DNA of 64,000 bases, from assembly GCA_015501595.1 (NCBI GenBank), contig JADNRX010000095.1:95589-159588 (forward strand). Direction: 5' to 3'. The position numbers and the translations under genes were made by a program. The stretch comes from Hymenopellis radicata (taxonomy: Eukaryota; Basidiomycota; Agaricomycetes; Agaricales; Physalacriaceae). The notes beneath the pieces were generated by a model. It did no database searches, was not told the origin of the DNA, and was given only the letters and a program-made list of their open reading frames with translations. Numbering within the stretch: the stretch's first letter is position 1; each line of letters starts with the position of its first letter. Below are positions 23,954 through 35,846 of the stretch, piece after piece.

Positions 23954-25300
23954 TTACCAAAGGCTGCTTTCGATGCCCCTTTCTCTAAGCCGCCGCATAC
24001 AATTCAACACGTCTGCTCCAACTTCCTTCACAAGTACAGGTTCAGAACCATGACGAACCCCCAGCACAACGGAGGATAGCTTCGAGCTCGAATCCAACAT
24101 GGAGATAAGACTATCCGGAGGCTCTCGATCATCCGCCCAAACCAACTCCAGCGATTTTAGATTCAACATGACAGGGACCATCAAGAGCTCGTCTTGAAGG
24201 AGGGAGGGCCCGCGACCAGGCGGAGCTTCCACAATACGGAGGACATCCAATTCCGAACAGGCGCGCACCATTTCGACAAGCCCACACGCCAGCGAGGGAT
24301 CATCGATGTCCCCATAGTATCGCCCATCCATGCCGAAATCAAAGGAACTGAGGGCGCATTTTGAGCGCATCACCATCCTAACAGTTGCGTCTAAAGCATT
24401 CCTCCAGGTCTCAAGTCTCTGCGAGCCATTTATGTTGGCAAGTGGATGCTCGGCGAGATAGAACGCTGCTTCGTCCGCGTCAGGACAAACGAGCCTAAGA
24501 TCTCGCAGCGTGGGGATGGATACACAGTCAAGGAAACTCGAAAGCCCCGCCGACCAAGTTCCAGGCGCGAGGACTAGGGAGTTTATTCCTAGCGAAATAA
24601 CGCGGTGAATCTCCTGGCAGTATTCGGGAGCTGGACTCCGAATCACCAGTGCCCCTTCCCTTCCAGCAGGAAAATCATGAAAAGTTTGAAGGACATTGAG
24701 GTCGGTCGTAATTTCCTGGAACTGTCCCCAAGGCAGAGCGCCAGGTGTCCATACATCCCTATCACACTCCGGCTTGAACTCGCCTGCAAGAAGAGTAAAC
24801 GAGGTGAGGTTCGGCGCGCGGAGGAACACGTCTGGGGGTACACCGTCGCGTGGTCTGACCAATGGCCATTTCAGCGTAAGCGACTCGAGTTGGGCAAGGG
24901 TATCACCCGAATCCAACAATCGCTCAAAATTATTGAACAAGACCATGTGGATCTCGGCAACCTTCCATTGAGCAGAGGTCGAGCACAGAGTGGCCAAGCG
25001 CCCGAGGTAGGCGTCAGTTCCCCGATGGACATCCGTAAAGGCGTCTATGATTTTCACGAATAATGGAAGGCCATCCGCCATTAGCAGATAATGCTCCAAT
25101 AGGTCGAGGGAGGATGGGTCATCGTATGGGTCGAAATAAAGATGGGTCCATAGAGCGGGGGTGCTCTGAACTATTTCGCGCCACCTTGGGCATACGAGGC
25201 TGAGGAAGAGTGGGGTTTTGTAGTATTCGCGCTCAAAGGAGTCGCAGGCGAAGAGGAATATTGCCCTGAGGACTTCTCCTTGGACTGGGAACGACATAAG
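23954..25300 (-). CDS. Divergent F-box/LRR-like protein
   Basis: The frame is open for about 450 codons. The F-box region reads FPVQGEVLRAIFLFACDSFE, then LFLSLVCPRWREIVQSTPAL and WTHLYFDP, which is the family pattern of an F-box with a conserved VC-x-x-WR-x-I and TPALW. The C-terminus has LKSLELVWADDREPPDSL, VVLGVRHGSEP and a terminal Trp, as in the other family members here. It lacks the N-terminal CPxC segment and the usual SPIRxLPTE; the ATG at 25300 falls within the F-box, so an upstream exon (25310-25600) is likely but I could not fix it. No frame break in the part listed. Confidence 0.8.
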   Translation of the reverse strand, partial: LMSFPVQGEVLRAIFLFACDSFEREYYKTPLFLSLVCPRWREIVQSTPALWTHLYFDPYDDPSSLDLLEHYLLMADGLPLFVKIIDAFTDVHRGTDAYLGRLATLCSTSAQWKVAEIHMVLFNNFERLLDSGDTLAQLESLTLKWPLVRPRDGVPPDVFLRAPNLTSFTLLAGEFKPECDRDVWTPGALPWGQFQEITTDLNVLQTFHDFPAGREGALVIRSPAPEYCQEIHRVISLGINSLVLAPGTWSAGLSSFLDCVSIPTLRDLRLVCPDADEAAFYLAEHPLANINGSQRLETWRNALDATVRMVMRSKCALSSFDFGMDGRYYGDIDDPSLACGLVEMVRACSELDVLRIVEAPPGRGPSLLQDELLMVPVMLNLKSLELVWADDREPPDSLISMLDSSSKLSSVVLGVRHGSEPVLVKEVGADVLNCMRRLRERGIESSLW

Positions 25301-26051
25301 ACCCTCGATTGTGGTGGAAGTATCGCTCGGACTGGCAAGTTCCCCCAACGAGATCCAGGAGAGGTTTTCTGACGTTTGCCAGCAACGATTCCGTTACTAG
25401 GGACGTAGATGTATAATGAACGTGGGCCGGAAGAAAAAAAAGTGACTTACCAGCTCGCAGTGTAGCAAGTCGCAGATGAGAGGAGGTCGCTCGTCCGTGA
25501 TGGTGCGAAAGAAAATAGTTGCCGACCCTGCCACATCCATGGAGGATGCGTCCTTGCATGGAATAGGACGCGTCCATGCATGAAAAAGGACTGCAGTCCC
25601 CAAGGCTCCGGAGCGCAGACCGGCATCTTAGGATCGCAGACTAGCAGTTCACGGATTCCAGAAGAGGATGGATTTGTAGAGCCACAAATCCATCACAACA
25701 AAGGAAGGATGATTCCGTCCGTGTACGGTCCGCTGATATACATGTTCGGTGCATCGCTAACGGACGTGCGCGTTAGAAGTAAGATGATCACGTGATGAAC
25801 ATCCATCCTAAATCTTGGATCGCCGCATCTAATTTGGACATGCTATGTACCTCCTAATCGTGTCAGAAGCAGCCGAAGTGAATATTCTGTCTAGTGACAT
25901 CCTAACTCGTGAGATAATCATATACGTTGTGGCTCCAAGTACGATTGACCAGTGACTGGACACTACTTTCCATTTTACATGGGTAATAGTAAGACTCCCC
26001 AAGCACATGGGAAACGGCCATGGATTCCATTCGCACGAATGGTGCCAACTT
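25301..26051. other. Promoter side of the F-box gene and 3' flank of pectinesterase
   Basis: The part 25301-25600 probably holds the missing first exon of the F-box gene at 23954-25300. The rest shows no gene. TCCATGCA-type words repeat around 25535-25580 but form no clear array. Confidence 0.35.
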
Positions 26052-27562
26052 TCAAGTAAACGACAAGACATAGTCATAGTCAATCCACACCGGGTGCTCC
26101 AAGAACACACTATCAACCGTAAACCCTTGCGCTTCCTCCTCCGAAAGAATATGCTCAATATCCAAGCGAGCAGACGTATTGCTCCCTGGACCAGTAGAGT
26201 CGTATTCCGCGTAGTACGTCGTGTTGAATATCGTGGGTCTACAAGTTCATTGCAATTAAACGCACTGACTAATATGTAAGTAGCAGAAGGCTTACCTTCC
26301 ACTGAACGTAGTCCATCCTATCGGCTGGATCACATCTTCCATAAAAGTATTCAAAAAGACCGTCGTCGCCAGGTCATTCCAAGGCCGGCCCAAGTAGCAC
26401 GACTTGGTAATATCCGTCGTGGAGTTGGCATCCGGAGACTTCACACGCAATCAACGTCTGACAACGATACGGAAATGCCAATACATACTCTTATAATGCG
26501 CGCATCCGATATATACGCCCCATATCGATTGCCAGGCGCATCCGTCTGATTCGTACCCTTCCACGCAACAATTCCCCCTCCACACGCTCTATTCGCCAGG
26601 ATGACGTCCTGGAACCATCTATGCGCGAGCATTAGGCGTCATCTCCGCGCAGACATTCAACGTTCAAGCACAGACTCACGCAGTCCCAAACCCAAACAAA
26701 TCTACACAAATCATCGTTAGTACGTTCCACCCTCCAAGACACACTGCTCAAGAATTACTCACAATCCGTCTGCCCGTAAAACACACTATCAACAACATAC
26801 GTACTCCCATTCCGCCCCGTATACCACGTATCCTGATAACTCGCAAACACACACCCGTAAAACGACGCATTCGCGTACGATATGTCCGTCACAAGCGCTT
26901 GCGAAATAGCATAGTTTGCCTGTCACGGTAATCCAGTTGAACATCATCATAGCATATGAAAAAGGCACTCACAGCCTTATTCGCGAAATTGATGTTATAC
27001 GCTTTGAAGTCGACATTCCCAAACTCGGGCTGCAGCGGCGCGCCAGTAGGTCCCGCACCGATAAGTGCACCAGCGCGCGAGGGGGCGACAGTGAGCACGG
27101 CCGAGTCCGCGTCGTCCATGCCTGTCTGGACGTACTGCGTGTCCCAGACCTCGACGAGGTTCAACGCGGAGCCATTGTTTAATCCCACTCCGCCCGTAGT
27201 AAGCGCAGAAGGAGGCAGCTCCCAAGTAATGTCAGAGGCCCGCTACGCGTGATGTTGACGGTTTCATGATACGAGCCCGCCGCGATGTGAATCGTCGCGT
27301 GTCCTTCTTCGGGCCTGTGTCCATATGTAAGCTTAGACTAGAAGACGTTCGGATGAGGTGGAACTGACAAAGACAGAATAGCCTCTTGTGTGCTGGTGAA
27401 CGATACTCCAAGTTCGCTCGCCTTTTGTGAGACGAAGATGGTCCCGGGAGGGCAAGCCTGTTTGGTTACTTGACACTCGAGAAAGCGAGGCGAGAATGCA
27501 GTGGCTGTTGATGCCCAGGCCAAGAAGAGAACAAGCAAACTGACAGCCGGATTCCTCATCAT
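26052..27562 (-). CDS. Secreted pectin methylesterase (CE8), one frameshift
   Basis: ATG at 27562. A signal peptide is clear (MMRNPAVSLLVLFLAWA, cut near STATA). CE8 signatures follow in order: FKAYNINFANKA, ALVTDISYANASFYGCVFA, SYQDTWYTG with the catalytic-region QDT, YGQTDYLFGFG holding the second catalytic Asp, and SCYLGRPWND with the Arg and Trp of the active site. The end is EEAQGFTVDSVFLEHPVW. The enzyme removes methyl groups from homogalacturonan in plant cell walls. Several short introns split it. Near 27218 the frame slips by one (CTTGGGAGCTG, where GGGG would restore LLGELPPSA). No operon-like partner is seen; the neighbour upstream is a decayed oxidoreductase. Confidence 0.88.
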
Positions 27563-27792
27563 CGTGAACGTTAAGAACAACCAGTGAACACGCGCCCGTG
27601 GATATTATATGCGCTCTCCCGGTCTAATTCTGAGTAGGGGTCAAGCGGGCCGGCGAGGCCATGAGAACACCTCTCGCATAGACGTTGAATTTTCGGCGTT
27701 TCTGACGCCGGTCGCGTGCTATCGATAGAACGGTCAGAGGAATGGTTATTCAGACGGTAGATTTACACATAGTCCAACGCGTCTGTATTCTC

Positions 27793-28988
27793 TCAAGCTT
27801 CAGAGACCTTTATCACCACCTTTCCAACATGTTTCTGTGATTCCAAATACGTAAAGGCCTGCACCGAATCCTTGAAGGGGAAAACCTTGTCCACGACGGG
27901 TCGCGTTGTTTCTGGGTGAGCGCGCATAAGACGCAAGATGTCGTTGAACCTGTGGACATCGGGATCAGTAAAGCTGAATCCTCAGAATTTAAATATTAGG
28001 AACGTACTGAGCAAGCGATCCCGCAATGATACCGCGAACATCGACCGATCTGTGCTTGATCAGGCCGAAGAGGCACTTATCGGGAAGTTGTCCTTGGAAA
28101 GAGTTAATACTCCTCATTCAGCAGCATAGAAGAAAAGCACAGACCACACTAGTCACGTCACCAATGAGGCTGATGGTACCTCCAAAGCGAGTTGCAGACA
28201 CGGACTGCATAATCGTGCCCGGTCCGGCTGTCTTTACAAGTCATAGCATGTCAGTTCTCGTAAATTCTTACTATCTGCAATGAAGTATTACCTCGACAAC
28301 ATGGTCAACGCCGCGTCCCTCCGTCGCGAGAAGGACTTCCTTTGCCCACTGCGTCTTGGAGTAGTTGATTCGCTCCGAGCTTGGAAGCGATAGCTAGTTT
28401 GTCGTCGGATGACGACGCAATTATGATGGTAACACCTGCAGCAACGGCGAATTGCAAGGCGAACCTAAGCCAAAATGAGGTTATTGCTCAGGGTAAGAGG
28501 ATAAGCCGCATACATCGCAACTCCACCGGTCCCTAGAAGAAGGACGGCATCCCCAGCTGTGACGGGCTTTCCACCGAATAACGCGTTGTACGCGGTGATT
28601 GCTGCACATCTGTATGTGGGCCGTGAGGGTATGATGAACCTAGGGGCTGTATGTCATACGGCAGAGCAGAAGCCTCCTCGTAAGACAAGTGCGCAGGGAT
28701 GGCGACCAGAGACTAGGTGTCAAAATAAGCAGTATTCACGATGTTGACCACTAGGACTCACATGGGCGGGAACAACCTGATATTCCGTCAGATGCCCGTC
28801 AATCAATCCACCTCATGCGCTTGTTCTTAGCCCATCGGTGACTGCGTTTCGAGACTGGTGTCGCCGTAAAGGTGGTCTGGCATGACATTCGCTGAGACTC
28901 GATCCCGAACTTTCCATCCTTTCACGCCCTCGCTCACCGCGACGATCTCACCGGCCATGTCGGATAGTGGGAGGACGTTATCCTTCAT
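27793..28988 (-). pseudogene. Zinc-type alcohol dehydrogenase/quinone oxidoreductase, decayed
   Basis: Ordered blocks of a medium-chain dehydrogenase are seen: MKDNVLPLSDMAGEIV, GVKGWKVRDRVSANVMP, LSYEEASALP, CAAITAYNALFGGKPVTAGD, LLLGTGGVAM, FALQFAVAAGVTII and the end VFPFKDSVQAFTYLESQKHV. Introns are still visible, for example LP|CAAIT near 28640. The frame breaks after SPMG near 28830 (an in-frame stop, then GGLIDGHLTEYQVVPAH in another frame) and again near 28370 (SKLGAN to YSKTQWAKEV, with loss of a few residues). An N-terminal exon ending YPDRFR can be placed near 29055, but nothing upstream of it reads cleanly. The coenzyme-binding GTGGV motif is intact. Confidence 0.78.
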
Positions 28989-29641
28989 CCTAAGGCGAAT
29001 TTAGAGGGAACTTTGCACAACAACACAAAAAACGCACGGAAGCGATCTGGATACATCGCTCAGCATGAACAGGACAGGCTCACATTGCAGGCCGGGATTG
29101 ACAACGATACGGGGGACGAATGACTATGTCATGAAAAATGAAAATGGTCAGTCAAAGTCAGCCAAGCGCGAAGAAAGCACAACGCACCAAATCAAGTCCC
29201 CCTTCGTTATGCCGAAACACAGCACCAATCTACGGCATCAGGCTTCTGCTAGCGGAGCTGTCCTTCTACTGGCCGGCATCGACCTTGACAATCCTTCGCT
29301 AAGGGTTTGAGACTTGTGCGACGCGATAGCCGTCGTAAAACCCTACGAACCACACTTCCGCCTTTGGAGCGCCCTCTTGAAAAGCATTCGTGCTGACGCT
29401 GTCTGGCATGGACGACATAGCACAGAACCTCTGCGACGAGTCTGCGTTGACGGGAACAAGCCTGTCTATGGCGATAAACGCGACCAAGACAAAGCGGCTA
29501 TGTGGCGCCGTTATACATGAATGAGGCAGCAGCGAGGTGGCGAATGTCGGCCGAGAGCCATGAGCTATGATGGTGGTACGTGCTCAAGTTGTGATCGACA
29601 TCAAATCCCATCGTGACCGATTCTTCTCACCCATAACCACA

Positions 29642-31177
29642 ATGGCCACTGAGCTAGAACGCCTGCCAGCCAAATATACTCGTCTCAAAAAGGACAGAGA
29701 TCAAATTCTCAAGGAAAGAAATCAGTATCTTTCTCATCTTCAGCTTGAGGCGACAGAGATGTCTTCGAAAAATGTCGAAATGTCTAAAATCGTTTGCTTG
29801 CACCAGATTCTGAGAACCACGACTTGAAATGGACCATCCACGATTTGTCCGAGAAACTAGAACTAGCTCTGTCTGCAAAGGCGAGTCAAATTCGTTCTTG
29901 AGAAGTTCCTAGTTTTGCAATGACTTACAGACATTGGTACGTATACGGTCCTTCAAACTTGCTTGAAGTACTTCCGATTAATTGACGACTCCTTACTAGA
30001 CTCTTCCTAGACCTCCTGCCACTCCAGTTGAGGCCAGATGCTCTGAAGTACGCGCTCATATGTGAGTGGAGCGCGACATTAGTTTTGGTTCTATAAAATG
30101 CGCTGGCTGGATATGCAAACTTTGCGTTAGTCTCCCTACCCACTCCTCGAGATGGTCTTCTCCTCCTTCGTCGCTCTTTGTTCCTTCCTCCGCTTGTCGA
30201 ATTTTGTGTCGGCGAGACCCGTCTCTACGGGGCTCAGCAGTCAAGCGCGTAACTTTGTTGAGCGCGCTACGCCGGCTGCTCCTCTTTGGGTCTTGTATAT
30301 TCTGACAAGGGAACCTCTATACGACTGGTCCACCTCCCGCTTCGGACATCGAGGTTAGCGTCCACTTCCGAGATCCAAAGCCAGTTCCGTTCAGGTGAGA
30401 TATACTTACTCGACGACGCGATTCTTACGGACATAAAGGTGGAAGCGCGGACTCCTGTCCGTGAAGTGCAACAGCCCCTTGAAGCAAGATATCCACCTCC
30501 GAGAACCACAAGTCCGGAAAGCAGCGACGAGGATCCTTTCGCCCATGACATCAAATTGTTGGAAAAGACCGAAGCCCCTCCGCTACTGTTCAAACTATCC
30601 CGACGTCACGGCGCTCCCGCTTCTGAACCTCCAGATATCCAATCTCGTGGTATGGACGTTGAGCGACCTGTGAAAAGAAAGCGTGACGCACAGGAGGTAA
30701 ACCTTCCGTTAATCCAGAACTGGTAAGTTAGCTCACAAGTTGACAATTTCCTAGCACGGGCAGGATGCCACGATTAAGCCATTGGCCATCCTTCCAAAGC
30801 ATGGAGGCTCTCCTTCCACGACGAATAGGATCGCGAAAGGAGCATTAGAGGAGGTGGGGCCGAATGCGGACACCATAGCCAAGAGGAGGAAATCTGGAAT
30901 TCCAGCGCGATTCACACAACAGCAAGGAATTAGCGAGGAAGCGGACAACAAGGAAAAACCAGAAGTAGGAACTCCCTGTGTCAGCTGTCTGAACATGCGG
31001 ATACAATGCACCTGGCGAGCGGCCCAGAAAAAGGATTCCAGAGCGAAATGTTGTGATCCGTGTCGAGAGGGGAAACGGTCATGTAGGAGACGAGGGTTGG
31101 ATAAGGGCGTACCGTTCGGCGGAACAATTGGACAAAAGAGTGCGGGGAACGTGAGAGACTCATTCTCGTGTACGTAG
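29642..31177 (+). CDS. Coiled-coil plus Cys-rich protein, model uncertain
   Basis: Two parts are convincing. The first (29642 to about 29880) encodes MATELERLPAKYTRLKKDRD and a heptad-rich coiled coil ending in WTIHDLSEKLELALSAK; the frame slips once near 29805. The second (about 30360-31177, with an intron near 30700-30755) encodes a charged linker, then TPCVSCLNMRIQCTWR and AKCCDPCREGKRSCRRRG, six to seven cysteines in C-x2-C and C-x6-C spacing followed by an Arg-rich stretch. This resembles a zinc-binding or Zn-cluster-like module seen in basidiomycete proteins of unknown role. The exons between are unclear, so the two parts may also be separate genes. Nuclear action is only a guess from the basic Cys-rich end. 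Confidence 0.5.
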
Positions 31178-31348
31178 GTAGCGTACGTACTTCTAGTACG
31201 GCTTCCTGCCAAGAACGTACAATACAGAAGCCAAGTAGACAGATCAGTACAGTTAGTTCGAAAGCAACATAGTTTCTTGAGCTTTTCAAGATACTAATCC
31301 GAATAAGCAGTAGCATCAGAATATAGAAATGGTCAACTTGCCTATAGA

Positions 31349-33066
31349 TTACCACAACGATGCCTGAACTCCATCATCTCTCAGCTGGCACATGTACCCC
31401 AGAATCTCTGACCGAAATTCGCCACCCTTTCCGACGCCAAGAATCACAGAGGTCAACGGCCCGCCCAATCTCGACTGAAGCATCGGAATCAGACCAGTTG
31501 AAGGCTGACGGTCCCTTTCCCAAACCAACTTCAACGACTTCAGCTTCGGCACCAGCCCGCCCGGCATAGTGCAGACCTCGAAAAACTCCTCGGTCAAAAG
31601 AGGTGGCCCCGCCGCTCGCCTTCGATGAGCTGCAGTGATTCTAGCTCGGGTGTCTCACGCAGGAGAGCGATGATCGCGAGCGCGAACGAGTCGTCGAATG
31701 GTGCTTCTGAGCCGTCACCCAAAACGGTGAATGTGAACGCCTTAAGCGTGCATTTCGATATGGACACCATGGATGTAAGGGCACTCAGCGAATTCAAGTT
31801 GTCTGCGCCAATCGTGTACGCGCTGCTCTCATTGCGGCTCCACCCGTGCACATTGGAAGTCAAAGGACAGTCCAATGTAACCTCCTGGAGCGCAGGCATT
31901 GAGATCGCGTGAAGGAACTCGGGTAAGTCATTAATAAACCAAGATTCTGGCTCCAGACAAAGTGCTGTAATTTTGTCGAATACGATAGGGGAGACCGGGG
32001 CCGCTCCATCCTCTATTTGCCATCGGGGATAATTAGAGCAAATCGTAAGGGTCAACGGCTTCCCATCGCTGTAGACTTCTTCTGGAATTTGCATCAGGAC
32101 GTCCAGGTCGTCGTGGTAAAGAGTGATATCCCGGATCTGTGTCCAGGGCAAGCCACATGCGGGCCAAATCGAATGATAGGTCATGGGTGTTTGACAATGA
32201 GTATTGAATAGGCTGAAGGATGTAAGATTTGGGGCGGTTTGGAAGACTTTGGGAAGCACGACCTCTGCATAGTGTCGTGGCTCTGGAAGGGACAATGTCA
32301 CGGACTCCAGAATGTGAGGGCAGGGAACCTGTGCGAGGCGCTCATCTTCATCTGCATTTGTGCCGACCTGGAAGGCACCTATCAAGAGGTCTTCAAACTC
32401 GTGAAGGTCACCAAGGTCCAAATAAAGGTGAATGTGTTTCCATTGGGGGAGTGTTTTCAGGAATCTTTGCATAGTGTCCGAGGACTCACACGGCATGCCA
32501 GTGTCGTCGTCCAAGAAACGGTCACAGATAGCAAGAGGGCTTTCCACGTGCACGCGTAATGGCAGCTTTCCGCATCGGTCAAGGTAGTAGTTGACTTCTT
32601 CGGGCGAGTCGGCATAGACGATCGTAGTCCAGAGGGCGGGTGTGCTCATCGTTATACTGCGCCACTTTGAACACACCACGCTGAGACAAATGGCAGTGCC
32701 ACGATACTCGCTGTAGAAATCTGACGCACAGACATGCTCGAAGATGATAGCGAGTACTTCTGTGGGAAGCTTTCGGATGGGCGAGGGTTGAATGAATTGG
32801 CGAGTACGCGTGACGTGTGTGTCGAGGTATGCATGTTGTTCCTCTAAGGCCTGCAGCACGAGTTTGACGCGTTCGATCTCAGCCGCAATGACAGTGAGTT
32901 CTGCACTCGGCTTCATCAGATCGTTCTCGATAGCTGAGATATCTGCCTCGAATGGCGTGTAGAATGCCTTGACGCTGCTGGAAATATATGGAAGGGTGTA
33001 TGATGCAAATGAGATGGAGACGTGGCATTGGGGGCATAATTCGAGAGGAGCGGTGGCGTTTTCCAT
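31349..33066 (-). CDS. F-box/LRR-like protein with CPxC motif, one frameshift
   Basis: ATG at 33066. The order of parts is: LELCPQCHVSISFASYTLPY, a linker helix (EIERVKLVLQALEEQHAYLD), the F-box (SPIRKLPTEVLAIIFEHVC, CLSVVCSKWRSITMSTPALW), then an LRR-like region of about 350 residues ending in LVPKLKSLKLVWERDR, VILGVGKGGEF and a terminal Trp. Near 31605 the frame slips by one between LIEGERR and GPPLLTEEFF; a CGGCGGGG run lacks one G compared with what paralogues would need. Restored, the protein would have about 570 residues. It belongs to the same family as the genes at 14750, 37859 and 43136. Confidence 0.85.
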
Positions 33067-34232
33067 TGTCAGCGGAGAACTACTATGCGCAGGTAGGTGG
33101 AATATCGCTGGGTCATAAAATAGTTAGAAATAAGTTGAGACACGATCGCCATTGCGATTCACCTTGTCATGGTCGACGCTTCGGTGGGTGGAAGACTTGC
33201 AGGTCACTTTACAGTAGCTATGACGCGTACTGCAAGGTGATTTGTAGAGCTAGATTAGGCTTGGACTTTTGAGATGATTGTGGGAAGAGAGGAGAGATGG
33301 AGCACGTGACCTACGCGGATGTCAACATGGTTACTATCAAACACAACCCAAACTATCATCTTACTTGGTGAGCAACCGTGTAAGAAGCTGCGTACGTGAT
33401 ACAGACGCATACGCGTACGGATGGAGCAATTTCTTACCTTGTTTTCAAGACCGCAACAAGGGTGACGGGCCGGGGAACGACGCACCTGCTTACTACTTCC
33501 TACTTTGTCGTCCTTCAGCACCTCAGCCTGGGCGTATTAGCATATCTACCCGGTCAGCACCGGACCATGATGTGACCATCACGTTCCGCGTAAGTCTAAT
33601 CGACGACCACCGCATTTAAACAGGTTTCTCACCCATTTTCCGGCGTTATGCAGTAGGTACGTGCAGTTCAGTGGCCACCGTCCCTTCTTCGCCACCGTCG
33701 CGGCTGCCGCATCACCGCCTAGATGGTTCGGTCTTCTCGACTTGTTTCAGTCTCATTCTCACCTTTTCCGTAGGACACCGAATCATATGCCTGATTTTGA
33801 GTGCATCATGACCGAAGTATAGTGGCTCTTCTCTCTTGCAGTGTCTCAAATTTGAGGTCAGTCAGAACATAAATCTATTTTCTTAGTTGACACCCAGCGA
33901 ACAGTTTAAGCGCTCTATGCCACGACAACAGACATGCCGTCAAATGCGCCATCTACGGTTGGATTACCATTCGGCCATTGAATGACGCGCGACATGTGAC
34001 GACCGCCGTGCTCCGCTCAAGTGGTGAGCACAGTAACTTGGCCTCATTTATCAGAAAGCGCCATAAATCCGAAGGCTAAGTCGGTCAGCGGTCGTGATCC
34101 CCATAATCTCTTCTGTGATGTTCGACTTGCGGTTTCCGGTTGAAGCTAAATCCGACGTGGAATCTAGAGTAACGCCACATTTGGAGCCGAGTACATTACA
34201 CTCGAAGCTGGTGCAATCCAGTGTTTGGAGAC
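33067..34232. other. Intergenic, nothing recognised
   Basis: No domain or intron chain was found on either strand in this 1.2-kb gap. It holds the promoter of the minus-strand F-box gene at its left side and the start of the dehydrogenase promoter at its right. Confidence 0.35.
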
Positions 34233-34303
34233 CGACGAAGATCGGATGTGACTGGTATAAGAGCGACGAAGATCGGACGTGACTGGTATAAGAGCGACGA
34301 GGC
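34233..34303. repeat. 31-bp tandem repeat in a promoter
   Basis: Two full copies (34233-34263 and 34264-34294) differ by one base; a third starts CGACGA and then departs. Each copy contains GACTGGTATAAGAG, so a TATA-like word is duplicated about 110 and 80 bp before the ATG at 34375. Confidence 0.8.
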
Positions 34304-34374
34304 TCGAACGACAGCAGCACAAGCAATCATTTCTCAAACGTTTCAACACCTTGCTTACTTCCTCTACCTCCAGA

Positions 34375-35846
34375 ATGGTCCCCACCACTATGTTCTCTGC
34401 ATCCTATGAGGAAGGACATACCGCCCTAGTCATCAACAAGGCGCATCCCGTCCCTACACCCAAGAAGGGGGAGGTTTTGATTAAGGTGTCTGCTAGCGGC
34501 GGTTTGTAGATACCTCGCAATATTCATCGTGCTCGACCTGATTATCGTTGTACAGTGTGCCACACCGACGTCGCAGTGCTTTCTGGTGCGGTTTTGGACA
34601 CACGTACCTACATCATGGGACATGAGTTCTGCGGTGTACCCGTCGCGTGAGCTCGTTTCGTTTTGTCGCTGGTGTGCGAAGCACTGACGATTGTTCAAGA
34701 CATGGAGAAGGTGTCGACCCGACCAAGGCTAAATTCGGCAAGCTTTACACTATTACCACCATTACACCATGCGTGCACGGTACCATGGGTCTGCCTGTCC
34801 CCCTCAATATCGAGGGTCTCGGTCATGACGGCGCATACGCGGACTACGTAGTGGTCCCGCAGGATCAATTAGTCCCGGTGGTAAGTGTTTCCTGTTGTTG
34901 CTGCGAAGAAGGTTTCCTCATGAGGGTCGTTGTATAGCCGGAAGGTGTCTCCATCGAAGAAGCCGCCATGGCTTCCGATGCTGGGACAACGGCGTATCAT
35001 GCTGTACATGATGTCGCTGGTGTAAGTCTCGATTTTTCTTATTCTCCACACATATTGACAATTTCTTCCGCTGACAGATCAAGGAAGGCACCAACTTCAA
35101 GGTTCTCATTTTCGGAATTGGCGGCCTTGGTCATCTTGGCCTTCAGTACGCGAAGCATTACGGGGCTACTGGTATGGCTCATTCCTATTAACCCTTATCA
35201 GACCGGTCATTGAACGGTACGCCATTAGTCTACGCTGTTGACATTAAGCCGGAAGCCCGGAAACTTGCACTGGAGCTGGGTGCTGAGGCGGCGTATGATC
35301 TCGCGACATTGAATCAACTGCTTAGTGCAAACAAACTGACGGTGGATATCACTATCGATTTCGTTTCAACCTCTCAGAGTCAGTTATCTCAAATCTCCTC
35401 TAACGTCCCAGGCTGACGGAGATTTGATAGCCTTCGGCTTTGCGCTCTCCGCGATGCAAGGCAATGGGATCAACTTCCCCTCTCAAGGCAAAGCCGTGAT
35501 CGTGCGTAACTGACAGAAGCTTCTCGTCAATCATTGTTGATGTGGCAAGTAGGTCGGTATCTCGGAAGAGTCAATGAATTTCTCTTCTCCCCAAATCATA
35601 GACTCTGGCATCTCAGGTATGCGGCTTTCCACAACACCCTCACATGTATTAACACATGTCTTAGTCCTCGGAAGCCTCTACGGCCCACGAAGCTCGACTG
35701 AAGCCGTCTTGGATCTGTTCGCTAAAGGTGCTGTGCGAGGGGTCTTCAACACGGAGTCTCTCGAGAAGGTTAATGAGGTTATTGATAGGATGAGATCGTA
35801 TGAGATCACAGGCCGCACCGTGTTGATTCCGAAGCACCACAAATAA
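34375..35846 (+). CDS. Zinc-type alcohol dehydrogenase, intact
   Basis: ATG at 34375 (MVPTTMFSASYEEGHTA). Eight short introns keep phase, for example ASG|VCHTDVA, VPVA|HGEGVD, LVPV|PEGVS, ISEES...DSGIS|VLGSLYG. Catalytic zinc ligands of the family are seen as CHTD and GHEFCG. The third position reads ASDAGTTAYHAV, with Asp where classic alcohol dehydrogenases have Cys. The four-Cys structural zinc lobe is absent, since only one Cys lies between GHE and GAYADYVVV. The coenzyme fold follows: IFGIGGLGHLGLQYAKHYGA, YAVDIKPEARKLALELGAE. The end is FNTESLEKVNEVIDRMRSYE and RTVLIPKHHK. The substrate is unknown. No frame break, in contrast to the oxidoreductase relic at 27793. Confidence 0.88.

Noticed and set aside
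25301..25348. Start of the divergent F-box gene at 25348
   Set aside because: The codon there is TTG (CTCGTTGGGGGAAC), so it is only an open-frame edge; the first ATG is at 25300.
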